Positions 1 to 4,495 of a stretch of 5,466 nucleotides of DNA are shown piece after piece (position 1 is the first letter of the stretch; every line of letters begins with the position of its first letter). The notes beneath the pieces were generated by a model, which saw only the letters and a list, made by a program, of their open reading frames with translations, did no database searches and had not been told where the DNA came from. Source of the DNA: an uncultured Lachnospiraceae bacterium (GTDB taxonomy: Bacteria > Bacillota > Clostridia > Lachnospirales > Lachnospiraceae). Location: positions 1 to 5,466 of the forward strand of contig CACZNZ010000032.1 in NCBI GenBank assembly GCA_902782625.1. The letters run 5' to 3'. Position numbers and translations under genes: made by a program.

Positions 1-102
1 AGATATAGATATTATATAAATAATTTGTTTATCTTATCCTACATTTAGAATATTATGACAAGTTATTTATTGAATTTATATGAAATACTATGTTGAAAAA
101 GT

Positions 103-121
103 GGAAGCACCCTATACTTCC
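103..121. promoter_or_regulatory. Candidate operator dyad upstream of the effector-binding gene
   Basis: An inverted repeat, GGAAG (103-107) and CTTCC (117-121), has a 9-base centre and overlaps a -10-like TATACT (113-118). No good -35 lies 17 bp upstream of that box; TTGAAA at 93-98 leaves only 14 bp. Alternative weak promoter boxes occur further upstream: ATGACA 55-60 with TATATG 77-82, and TTATTT 63-68 with TACTAT 86-91. The real start of transcription is therefore not fixed by the sequence. The arms are short, so chance is possible. Confidence 0.25.
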
Positions 122-146
122 CCAAAATGGAATATTACTTTTCACC

Positions 147-170
147 TATGCATGCTATGATGTATGCATA
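147..170. promoter_or_regulatory. TATGCAT inverted repeat in the leader of the effector-binding gene
   Basis: TATGCAT (147-153) and ATGCATA (164-170) form a perfect 7-bp dyad around a 10-base centre. Each arm contains the self-complementary ATGCAT, so the element can also be read as two copies 16 bp apart. It lies 41 bases before the start codon. It could be an operator for a dimeric regulator or a small leader hairpin. Nothing in the sequence says which protein would bind. Confidence 0.3.
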
Positions 171-210
171 AAGAATTCGCTGTTTAATTATCAAGGATAG
201 GAGGATCATT

Positions 211-684
211 ATGGAAGCTGTTTTTGCAAAAAAAGAAGCCCTGCGGGCTCTGGGCTATAAGATCGAAGCTGAATATCAGATGGATACCGTTAAGAATGCT
301 GCTTATTGGGCTAAGGTAGATTTTAGTGCTTATCCGGCATATCCGGAGGGACTTGTAGATAAGGCTGAGATTGCTACATGGTATCATCCGGAAGATTCAG
401 AAGAACCTCTCGCTTACTATTTCGGAACGGTTACTGACTATGCCGGAGTTCCGGATGGCTTCGTTGAATTCCATATTCCGGCTGCAGATTATGCTGTATT
501 TACTGCATCCGAGACTGCAGATACAGATGCAAAAGAGGTTACCGCTAAAAAAGTTGCTGACACATGGGCAGCGATCTATGCAGACTGGTTCCCGGCTCAC
601 CCGGAGTGTAAGAAAGATGCAACCAAGATGTACTTTGAACTCTACATAGGTGGAAAGGCTGAGATTTATATCCCAGTGAAATAA
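211..684 (+). CDS. Stand-alone GyrI-like/AraC-type effector-binding domain protein
   Basis: This 157-residue cytoplasmic protein resembles the GyrI/Cass2-type small-molecule-binding domains found at the C-terminus of MerR- and AraC-type regulators (BmrR, Rob) and as free-standing proteins. Family-like features are the block around residues 72-97 (a GVPDGF turn, then an IPA.DYAVF strand), an amphipathic helix with W119, Y123 and W126 followed by P128, and a C-terminal FELY strand ending in an EIYIPVK-type motif at 151-157. E143 is the likely equivalent of the acidic residue that contacts cationic ligands in this fold. There is no DNA-binding domain and the length is normal for a single-domain member, so it probably binds or sequesters a drug-like or aromatic ligand, or acts on a partner such as gyrase. 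The ligand is unknown. The start is well set by AGGAGG at 199-204, 6 bases before ATG. It is monocistronic, with its own terminator. Confidence 0.8.
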   Translation: MEAVFAKKEALRALGYKIEAEYQMDTVKNAAYWAKVDFSAYPAYPEGLVDKAEIATWYHPEDSEEPLAYYFGTVTDYAGVPDGFVEFHIPAADYAVFTASETADTDAKEVTAKKVADTWAAIYADWFPAHPECKKDATKMYFELYIGGKAEIYIPVK

Positions 685-716
685 TCGGTAGAATGTAATA
701 AAACTCCTTTTTATAG

Positions 717-763
717 AAGGGACTGCCACCATGGCTGATCATCATGTGTGGCAGTCCCTTTTT
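717..763 (+). terminator. Rho-independent terminator of the effector-binding gene
   Basis: A perfect 13-bp stem (717-729 with 748-760) closes an 18-base loop and runs into five T's (759-763). It begins 32 bases after the stop codon of the plus-strand gene. The other flank has no matching A-run, so it should act only on plus-strand transcripts. Confidence 0.9.
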
Positions 764-772
764 GCGTTATAT

Positions 773-818
773 AAAAAAGCCGCAGTAACATTTCCTCCTT
801 GAAATTGGTTACTGCGAC
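773..818 (-). terminator. Rho-independent terminator of the SH3-domain gene
   Basis: On the minus strand, an 11-bp stem with one G-U pair (818-808 with 789-779) is followed by six T's (778-773). It starts 49 bases after the stop codon of the SH3-domain gene. It sits directly beside the plus-strand terminator, so each of the two convergent genes has its own stop signal. Confidence 0.88.
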
Positions 819-867
819 TTGTAAAAAGCATTATCTATGAATATCATTTATATATGGTCGTTCGTTA

Positions 868-1398
868 TCAGTTGAGTGTTGCGTAATGAGAGTTTACCCA
901 GAGCTGCTGGTCTCCATATGCCACGTTGTACCATGTAACGCCTCTTTCATCTTCTCCGGTTTCCCCGAGGAATTTCAGTGCGGTGCCTTGTGCTGCCACT
1001 GCAGCGGCCGCACAATCTGTGCCGGGGCCTACTCTTAAGTTGACATCTGAATTCGTGCATACGTATTCTCCGGACATCGGAGCTGTTGTCTGGTAGCTGG
1101 AAGCCATTCCGTTATCATCGGCTTCATCGCGAGTTACTGCGTATTTAGAGCTGACCCATAAATTCTGTCCCTTGTAGGATACTTCATGCCATGCAACGCC
1201 TCTGTTGTCGATGGAAGTAACTCCCTGATACGGCATCTCGGTACCTTCTACTACGGAAGTGCTTGCGGCATAGCCTTTTCCGGGTCCTTGTCTGAGATTG
1301 ATATCTCTGGTTGCAAATACCATTGTCTGTGCATTTGCGGTTAATGTAAAAGCAAACATCAATGTTCCTGTAAGTACTGTTGTTAATAATTTTTTCAT
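868..1398 (-). CDS. Secreted protein with two bacterial SH3 domains
   Basis: The 176-residue precursor has a clear Sec signal peptide: MKKLL, a hydrophobic stretch to about residue 20, and an ANA cleavage site at 21-23, leaving a mature protein that starts at Q24. Two homologous SH3_3-type repeats follow, about 26-88 and 112-174. Both share the N-L-R-x-G-P-G core (34-40 and 120-126), an RGV.W strand (66-70 and 152-156) and a LWV-S-YA end. Such domains usually bind peptidoglycan or cell-wall peptides outside the cell. No catalytic domain is attached, so this is probably a wall-binding or sensor-like accessory protein. F28 and Y43 of the first repeat are replaced by C114 and C129 in the second, which may form a disulfide. 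The ribosome site is TGAGGTGA (1410-1403), 4 bases before ATG. It is transcribed alone from a candidate activated promoter and ends at its own terminator. Confidence 0.87.
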   Translation of the reverse strand: MKKLLTTVLTGTLMFAFTLTANAQTMVFATRDINLRQGPGKGYAASTSVVEGTEMPYQGVTSIDNRGVAWHEVSYKGQNLWVSSKYAVTRDEADDNGMASSYQTTAPMSGEYVCTNSDVNLRVGPGTDCAAAAVAAQGTALKFLGETGEDERGVTWYNVAYGDQQLWVNSHYATLN

Positions 1399-1466
1399 AA
1401 CTTCACCTCATTATCTTTCTATCGGCTTTGTTGACCGGTTTTGTTTGTTTCTTTGTTTGTGACTAC

Positions 1467-1472
1467 AGTTTA
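1467..1472 (-). promoter_or_regulatory. -10 box of the SH3-domain gene promoter
   Basis: Read on the minus strand, TAAACT (1472-1467) is the best -10 candidate upstream of the signal-peptide gene. The six bases at the expected -35 position, 17 bp upstream, read CAGGAC, a poor match. A promoter with a recognisable -10 but no -35 usually needs an activator, and the direct repeat at 1483-1500 is placed to bind one. TGTAGT (1467-1462) is an alternative -10. Confidence 0.5.
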
Positions 1473-1482
1473 GCACAGGCTG

Positions 1483-1500
1483 TGTCACAGTCCTGTCACA
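1483..1500 (-). promoter_or_regulatory. 11-bp-period direct repeat, candidate response-regulator site
   Basis: The plus strand reads TGTCACA at 1483-1489 and again at 1494-1500, exactly 11 bp apart; the minus strand reads TGTGACA twice. Two 7-mers with a 4-bp gap form the classic DNA site of OmpR/PhoB-family response regulators and resemble the E. coli Pho box (CTGTCAT-N4-CTGTCAY). The proximal copy ends 10 bp before the -10 box, as in PhoB-type activated promoters. A weaker third half-site, TGTGCTA, lies at 1477-1471. The regulator itself is not encoded in this window. Confidence 0.55.
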
Positions 1501-1564
1501 CATAGTTTTCTTTGGATCCGTAAATTATTTGAAAGATTCTTTTTCGTATTGCTTGCTGTAGCTG

Positions 1565-1573
1565 TGATATAAT
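1565..1573 (+). promoter_or_regulatory. Extended -10 promoter of the unknown two-gene operon
   Basis: TGATATAAT combines a consensus TATAAT (1568-1573) with the upstream TG of an extended -10 element. No good -35 lies 16-18 bp upstream; TTGCTT at 1549-1554 is too close. Transcription should begin near 1580, which leaves a leader of only about 12 nt with the ribosome site (GGAGGGG, 1580-1586) at its very 5' end. Confidence 0.65.
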
Positions 1574-1591
1574 CATGATGGAGGGGTTGCC

Positions 1592-2101
1592 ATGTTAAAA
1601 TTTACATTGTTGAAAAATCTGTATTATGCGCTTGATCCTGAGATTATGGAGGGGGCTCAAGAGAAACGGTCCGGGGATAACCGGTATCGGACTCTGCAGC
1701 CGGATCTGCCGGATCTGCCGGAAATAACGTCGATGACGGTGAATGAAAGATATTTGCCTTATGTCACGCTGTACTATCTTTATCTCAATGGGAACAGGCA
1801 GCCGGTGGATATTGATGATCCGGATGTCAGAATTTTTCTTCATGCATTTTACAGGCGGTATTTCCCGGAGTATTTAGTTGAAAATGCACCGCAAGATAAG
1901 GAAACCATTGCAAGAACGGATATTCTGACGATTCTGAATCCGGATAAGATGCCCGGTTACGACAATGATTACGCAATGCGGGAACTGGTGACGGTGAAGG
2001 ATCTGAGGAATGGGAAGACTGGTGATGAGCATATACGGAAAGCTACCTTTCCGGGATTACGCTTCTCTTCCAAATATAAAGATCGGGGTGATGAAGAATG
2101 A
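1592..2101 (+). CDS. Unknown protein, first gene of a two-gene operon
   Basis: I do not recognise this 169-residue protein. It has no signal peptide, membrane segment or cysteine, so it is probably cytoplasmic. It is highly charged, with a proline-rich PDLPDLPE segment at about 38-45. An aromatic-rich stretch around 54-95 is dominated by Y, L and R (for example YLPYVTLYYLYL, then FLHAFYRRYFPEYL) and looks like helices packing into a small globular domain. The C-terminus (after about 130) is basic and probably flexible. GGAGGGG lies 5 bases before ATG, so the start is firm. The stop overlaps the next start as ATGA, implying translational coupling and a shared function. The pair is convergent with hipBA. 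A toxin-antitoxin-like or phage-derived role is possible only by layout; nothing in the protein itself shows it. Confidence 0.75.
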   Translation: MLKFTLLKNLYYALDPEIMEGAQEKRSGDNRYRTLQPDLPDLPEITSMTVNERYLPYVTLYYLYLNGNRQPVDIDDPDVRIFLHAFYRRYFPEYLVENAPQDKETIARTDILTILNPDKMPGYDNDYAMRELVTVKDLRNGKTGDEHIRKATFPGLRFSSKYKDRGDEE

Positions 2102-2316
2102 AACATGATAAATCTGATAATCCGTCGGGCCTGAAGAATCCCACCGGGATGGTCAGTCATCCGGGAAATGAGCCGTTTGGCTATGTGATCGGCAATCTCG
2201 ATCCTACTCTTAGAGAGATGCTTGATCTGCCGGAGGAATGTGCTTCGATCGGAATCGTAAGTTCAAAGAAAAAGTCAGCGTCTGTGTTTTTCGGCGCTGA
2301 TGAGGCGGTAAAATAA
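2098..2316 (+). CDS. Small unknown protein coupled to the upstream gene
   Basis: This 72-residue protein, not recognised, starts inside the stop codon of the upstream gene (ATGA at 2098-2101). A GGGG-rich stretch about 9 bases upstream can serve as its ribosome site. The N-terminal 25 residues are rich in N, P, G and H and probably disordered. Residues 27-60 (FGYVIGNLDPTL, REMLDLPEEC, SIGIV) look like a small alpha/beta unit with one cysteine at 48. A lysine cluster (57-59) and a VFFGAD strand follow. No signal peptide or membrane segment is present. The tight overlap, the common promoter and the terminator immediately after it suggest a two-subunit complex or a protein with its small partner. 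Real coding status is supported by the coupling and by the stop codon lying within the terminator stem. Confidence 0.65.
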   Translation: MKHDKSDNPSGLKNPTGMVSHPGNEPFGYVIGNLDPTLREMLDLPEECASIGIVSSKKKSASVFFGADEAVK

Positions 2317-2351
2317 AGGAACGACTGCAGGCATGCAGTCGTTCCTTTATT
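2312..2351. terminator. Bidirectional terminator between the unknown operon and hipBA
   Basis: A perfect 18-bp stem (2312-2329 with 2334-2351) has a GGCA tetraloop. Because the arms begin AATAAAGG and end CCTTTATT, T-rich tails exist on both strands, so it can stop both convergent operons. The stop codon of the 72-residue gene (2314-2316) lies inside the left arm, and the hipA stop is 3 bases beyond the right arm. Confidence 0.93.
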
Positions 2352-2354
2352 GAA

Positions 2355-3641
2355 TTATGATATGTTTTTTATACCGCCATTTTTAAGGATTGTTTTGCCG
2401 ATTATTTCAGCGCGTTCGAATCCGAGATCGGATAATTCCCGGACAGCGGTCTCCAATGCATGAGTAAATTTTTGACACTGTTCATCAAAACATTTGAGTG
2501 CAAAACGAGTTCCGAGGCCGATTTCACTGGCAGCTGCTCTAAAAGAGTCTCTGGTGATATCGTCGAGGCTGCATTCATTGCCAATATAAAATGCCATGTC
2601 TCTGGTGCTGTCCGGATAAACGCAAGTACTTAAGATATCGTAAGCCGGGGCCAATCGAATACCTTTGAGGTGTTCATCGTAAAGCAGGGAATAATTCTTC
2701 AGATGATTGTCAGTATTACCGATCAGGTAATCAAAAATCACGATGTTCCAGAGTTTCTTCTGATCCTCGATGGGATTCGCAGAGTATTTTCTGAGAAGGT
2801 CGAACATTTGTCTGAAGTAGTCTTCTTTTTCTGTCTCGTATTTTTTTGTAGACCTGATGCCCAATGCCTGGGCGAAGTCCTCCTGATGCAGGCGGTATGG
2901 CCTTGTCATGCCGGTAATCTTTTCTGCCTCGTCTTTAAAGATTCGGTCAAATCTCTTTGTAGCGTAGAGCACATCCTCATCTTCTGATTTCCCTACGTTG
3001 ATAATAAAACTTTCGGGTACTTCGATTCCCATATGCGCTGCTGTCCTGATTGCAAGCTGTTCATTGATCACAATGCCTTCAAGTCGGATGTGACTTTGTT
3101 TGACAATATGGGTGCTGGGTGCAGCACCTTTCGGGAGATACCAGTCGTTGTTCTCCTGATCATAATACAGACCGACCTTACCGGACGCACCTGTCAGAGA
3201 TAAATGCGCTTTTGTTACAAGCTGTGCGGATTTCGTTGCCCCCTCTCTTGCAAGAGCGGTGACACGTTCGATGGAGAGCTTTTCATAGTCTTCGTCCCCT
3301 GCCGATTCATTTACATCTCCAATTCGGATGGCACCGAGACATTCTTTGCCCAGAGATTCTAGAATTGTGATGTAATCTCCTTCGTCGGCATGAATGTAAT
3401 GTGCAACCGAGCGCCTTGTAAACCCTTCAGGAAGCAGTCCTTCAAAAAAACACCGAGTTTGTGCTGCTGAAAAAGTTTCTTCCTGGAGGGGAAGGCTGAT
3501 GGAAACTGGTCTGGCATCTGCCTTCTTCAAATACTCTTTGGCATAATAAAACCGGGCGTCCTCAGGGGCATTCCCTTCAATATATCCGACATGATGCTGT
3601 ATTCCATCTTTTTCAATATTGACATCCAGATTGATTTTCAT
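2355..3641 (-). CDS. hipA: HipA-family serine/threonine kinase toxin
   Basis: HipA toxins are cytoplasmic kinases; E. coli HipA phosphorylates glutamyl-tRNA synthetase, stops translation and induces persistence. This 428-residue protein has the full two-part layout: an N-terminal HipA_N/couple domain (about 1-110) and a kinase-like HipA_C domain (about 145-395). By motif comparison with E. coli HipA, S148 in LSLTGASGK matches autophosphorylated Ser150, K181 in THIVKQ matches the ATP-site lysine, D311 and N316 in GNTDNHLKN match the catalytic Asp309 and Asn314, and D335 in APAYDIL matches the metal-binding Asp332. ATKRFDR (227-233) and LHQEDFAQALG (251-261) are further family motifs. The gene lies 7 bases after hipB; its ribosome site (AAAGGG, 3659-3654) is weak and 12 bases from ATG, which would keep toxin below antitoxin. 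It appears intact. Its substrate cannot be told from sequence. Confidence 0.95.
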   Translation of the reverse strand: MKINLDVNIEKDGIQHHVGYIEGNAPEDARFYYAKEYLKKADARPVSISLPLQEETFSAAQTRCFFEGLLPEGFTRRSVAHYIHADEGDYITILESLGKECLGAIRIGDVNESAGDEDYEKLSIERVTALAREGATKSAQLVTKAHLSLTGASGKVGLYYDQENNDWYLPKGAAPSTHIVKQSHIRLEGIVINEQLAIRTAAHMGIEVPESFIINVGKSEDEDVLYATKRFDRIFKDEAEKITGMTRPYRLHQEDFAQALGIRSTKKYETEKEDYFRQMFDLLRKYSANPIEDQKKLWNIVIFDYLIGNTDNHLKNYSLLYDEHLKGIRLAPAYDILSTCVYPDSTRDMAFYIGNECSLDDITRDSFRAAASEIGLGTRFALKCFDEQCQKFTHALETAVRELSDLGFERAEIIGKTILKNGGIKNIS

Positions 3642-3648
3642 GATATCG

Positions 3649-3861
3649 TTATTCCCTTTCCGTCAATTGAATATCCATGCCTAAAAGTCCGGCAAGATAA
3701 ATAGCTTTTTCCAATTCGGCTGTCTTTTTTCCTCTTTCCAGATCTGAGATAAAACTGACACTCAGTCCACTAAACTCCGAGAGGAACCCCTGCGTATAGT
3801 GTAACTGTTTTCTTCTTTTCCGGAGCATCTCCCCGAACTGGGCTGCATTCGTAATCATCAT
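3649..3861 (-). CDS. hipB: HipB-like XRE-family antitoxin and autorepressor
   Basis: This 70-residue protein is almost entirely one HTH_3/XRE domain. It has the usual GEMLRKRRKQL first helix (10-20), the T23-Q24 start of the second helix, a recognition helix around SVSFISDLER (34-43), and a final strand-like MDIQL (62-66). Gene order hipB-hipA, the 7-bp gap and the adjacent palindromes identify it as the antitoxin that binds HipA and represses the operon. It is shorter than E. coli HipB (88 residues) and lacks that protein's C-terminal extension, so its contact with HipA may differ. Of two adjacent ATGs the first is chosen: GGAGG (3874-3870) is 8 bases from it and 11 from the second. Dimeric binding to the CCGTACGG palindromes upstream is inferred. 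Confidence 0.93.
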   Translation of the reverse strand: MMITNAAQFGEMLRKRRKQLHYTQGFLSEFSGLSVSFISDLERGKKTAELEKAIYLAGLLGMDIQLTERE

Positions 3862-3894
3862 CTTCTATTCCTCCATATCAATACTTGCGGAGCG

Positions 3895-3907
3895 TTTATC
3901 AGATAAA
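3895..3907. repeat. TTTATC-A-GATAAA palindrome in the hipBA leader
   Basis: A perfect 6-bp inverted repeat with a single central base lies in the predicted 5' leader of hipBA, about 35 bases before the hipB start codon. It could be a further protein-binding site; as RNA a one-base loop is unlikely to fold well. It is unrelated in sequence to the CCGTACGG pair. Confidence 0.4.
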
Positions 3908-3947
3908 TCGTGTGTACGACGAAATTTCACAAAAAAACACAAAAATA

Positions 3948-3958
3948 AGCCGTACGGC
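3948..3958. promoter_or_regulatory. hipBA operator candidate O2 (downstream of the start point)
   Basis: AGCCGTACGGC contains the 10-bp palindrome GCCGTACGGC (3949-3958). It lies about 12 bp downstream of the predicted transcription start near 3970. Its core is identical to that of the copy in the promoter spacer, with centres 39 bp apart. A GTAC at 3973-3976 falls between the two at roughly 20-bp intervals. Confidence 0.68.
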
Positions 3959-3976
3959 AAAATACTGATTGGGTAC

Positions 3977-4005
3977 AGTATAATAACTCCGTACGGCTTT
4001 GTCAA
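3977..4005 (-). promoter_or_regulatory. Near-consensus hipBA promoter
   Basis: On the minus strand, TTGACA (4005-4000), a 17-bp spacer and TATACT (3982-3977) form a strong sigma-A promoter. Transcription should start near 3970, giving a leader of about 109 nt before hipB. Its strength, together with a palindrome inside the spacer, fits a promoter that is normally held down by the HipB-HipA complex. It begins 15 bases after the stop codon of the preceding minus-strand gene, with no terminator between. Confidence 0.88.
3989..3999. promoter_or_regulatory. hipBA operator candidate O1 (in the promoter spacer)
   Basis: CCGTACGGCTT lies between the -35 and -10 boxes and is the inverted copy of AAGCCGTACGG at 3947-3957. 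The shared core CCGTACGG is itself palindromic, as expected for a dimeric XRE repressor. Binding here would exclude RNA polymerase. E. coli HipB uses a different palindrome (TATCC-N8-GGATA), so the site would be specific to this antitoxin. Confidence 0.72.
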
Positions 4006-4020
4006 GACATATCCATGACA

Positions 4021-4215
4021 CTAGCGAATCATCTTCATCCATGTTTTAACATCATATCCTTTTGCAGCACATTCCGCTAATGCTGCTGCTCTTACCGGAC
4101 AGGTCGCTGCCTTAGGGCATCCATTGCAGTTTTCCCTCTTGCCGCAAGGAGAACCCATCACCGGTTCTTTCGGATCATTCGTGCTGGTTGCATACAAAAA
4201 ACGATTATTAAACAT
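4021..4215 (-). CDS. Small cysteine-rich protein of unknown function
   Basis: This 64-residue protein has cysteines at 24, 30, 33, 39 and 49, spaced C-x5-C-x2-C-x5-C-x9-C, in a region with basic residues and prolines. Four closely spaced cysteines suggest a Zn2+ site or an iron-sulfur cluster; the sequence cannot decide between them. There is no signal peptide or membrane segment, so it should be cytoplasmic. The C-terminal 24 residues look helical and end in a tryptophan/methionine/lysine segment (KTWMKMIR). The ribosome site AGAGGG (4228-4223) is 7 bases before ATG, and a TATAAT lies upstream. It is followed directly by the hipBA promoter without a terminator, so some transcripts may run into hipBA. 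I do not recognise the family. The regular cysteine pattern and good start signals make it a probable real gene. Confidence 0.72.
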   Translation of the reverse strand: MFNNRFLYATSTNDPKEPVMGSPCGKRENCNGCPKAATCPVRAAALAECAAKGYDVKTWMKMIR

Positions 4216-4259
4216 TTTTCCACCCTCTATCTGTTATAAATCAACAATACCCTGACTAT

Positions 4260-4265
4260 ATTATA
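4260..4265 (-). promoter_or_regulatory. -10 box for the cysteine-rich protein gene
   Basis: TATAAT (4265-4260, minus strand) is a consensus -10 box, 44 bases before the start codon. The position 17 bp upstream reads CAGGCA, a weak -35; TTCACA would need a 21-bp spacer. Transcription would begin near 4253. Confidence 0.5.
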
Positions 4266-4326
4266 TAGCATTATTCAAAGTGTGCCTGTGAATAAAGAAA
4301 TCTCTTATATGGAAAATTGTTAACTG

Positions 4327-4360
4327 AAAAGAGCGAACCGCTAATCATAGCGGTCCGCTC
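4327..4360 (-). terminator. Rho-independent terminator after tRNA-Leu
   Basis: On the minus strand, a 12-bp stem with one G-U pair (4360-4349 with 4342-4331) and a 6-base loop is followed by TTTT (4330-4327). It begins 5 bases past the 3' end of the tRNA. It probably also ends any transcript that reads through from the Nudix gene. Confidence 0.87.
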
Positions 4361-4365
4361 AATAC

Positions 4366-4449
4366 TGCCGGCTGTGGGACTTGAACCCACACGGTGTTGC
4401 CACCAACGGATTTTGAGTCCGTCTCGTCTGCCAATTCCGACAAGCCGGC
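4366..4449 (-). tRNA. tRNA-Leu, anticodon CAA
   Basis: An 84-base cloverleaf can be drawn. The 7-bp acceptor stem pairs GCCGGCT with AGCCGGC, with discriminator A at 4366. The anticodon arm ACGGA-CTCAAAA-TCCGT reads anticodon CAA (decodes UUG). A long class II variable arm (TGGTGGCAACACCG) is typical of leucine tRNAs, and the T arm is GTGGG-TTCAAGT-CCCAC. The CCA end is not encoded and must be added enzymatically. It has its own promoter and terminator. Confidence 0.96.
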
Positions 4450-4460
4450 GCAACGAAGCT

Positions 4461-4490
4461 ATCTTATCATAAACAGGCTTCGTTTGTCAA
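4461..4490 (-). promoter_or_regulatory. Promoter of tRNA-Leu
   Basis: TTGACA (4490-4485), an 18-bp spacer and TAAGAT (4466-4461) on the minus strand place the start point only a few bases before the mature tRNA 5' end. The -35 box is 5 bases beyond the stop codon of the Nudix gene. An 8-bp inverted repeat (AACGAAGC 4452-4459 with GCTTCGTT 4477-4484) flanks the -10 box. Confidence 0.75.
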
Positions 4491-4495
4491 TCTTT

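Noticed and set aside
397..732. Minus-strand open frame over the effector-binding gene
   Set aside because: It is antisense to a gene with a strong ribosome site and recognisable domain; it also runs into that gene's terminator hairpin.
705..793. Short minus-strand open frame starting after AGGAGG in the terminator loop
   Set aside because: AGGAGG is only 2 bases from the ATG, the frame has about 21 codons and it passes through both terminators; it is a by-product of the hairpin sequence.
2670..2987. 105-residue plus-strand open frame
   Set aside because: It lies wholly antisense within hipA, over conserved HipA motifs, and has no convincing start signal.
3948..3999. CCGTACGG pair as ends of a small mobile element or attachment site
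   Set aside because: The copies are 39 bp apart, sit exactly in the hipBA promoter, and no transposase or integrase is nearby; an operator pair explains them better.
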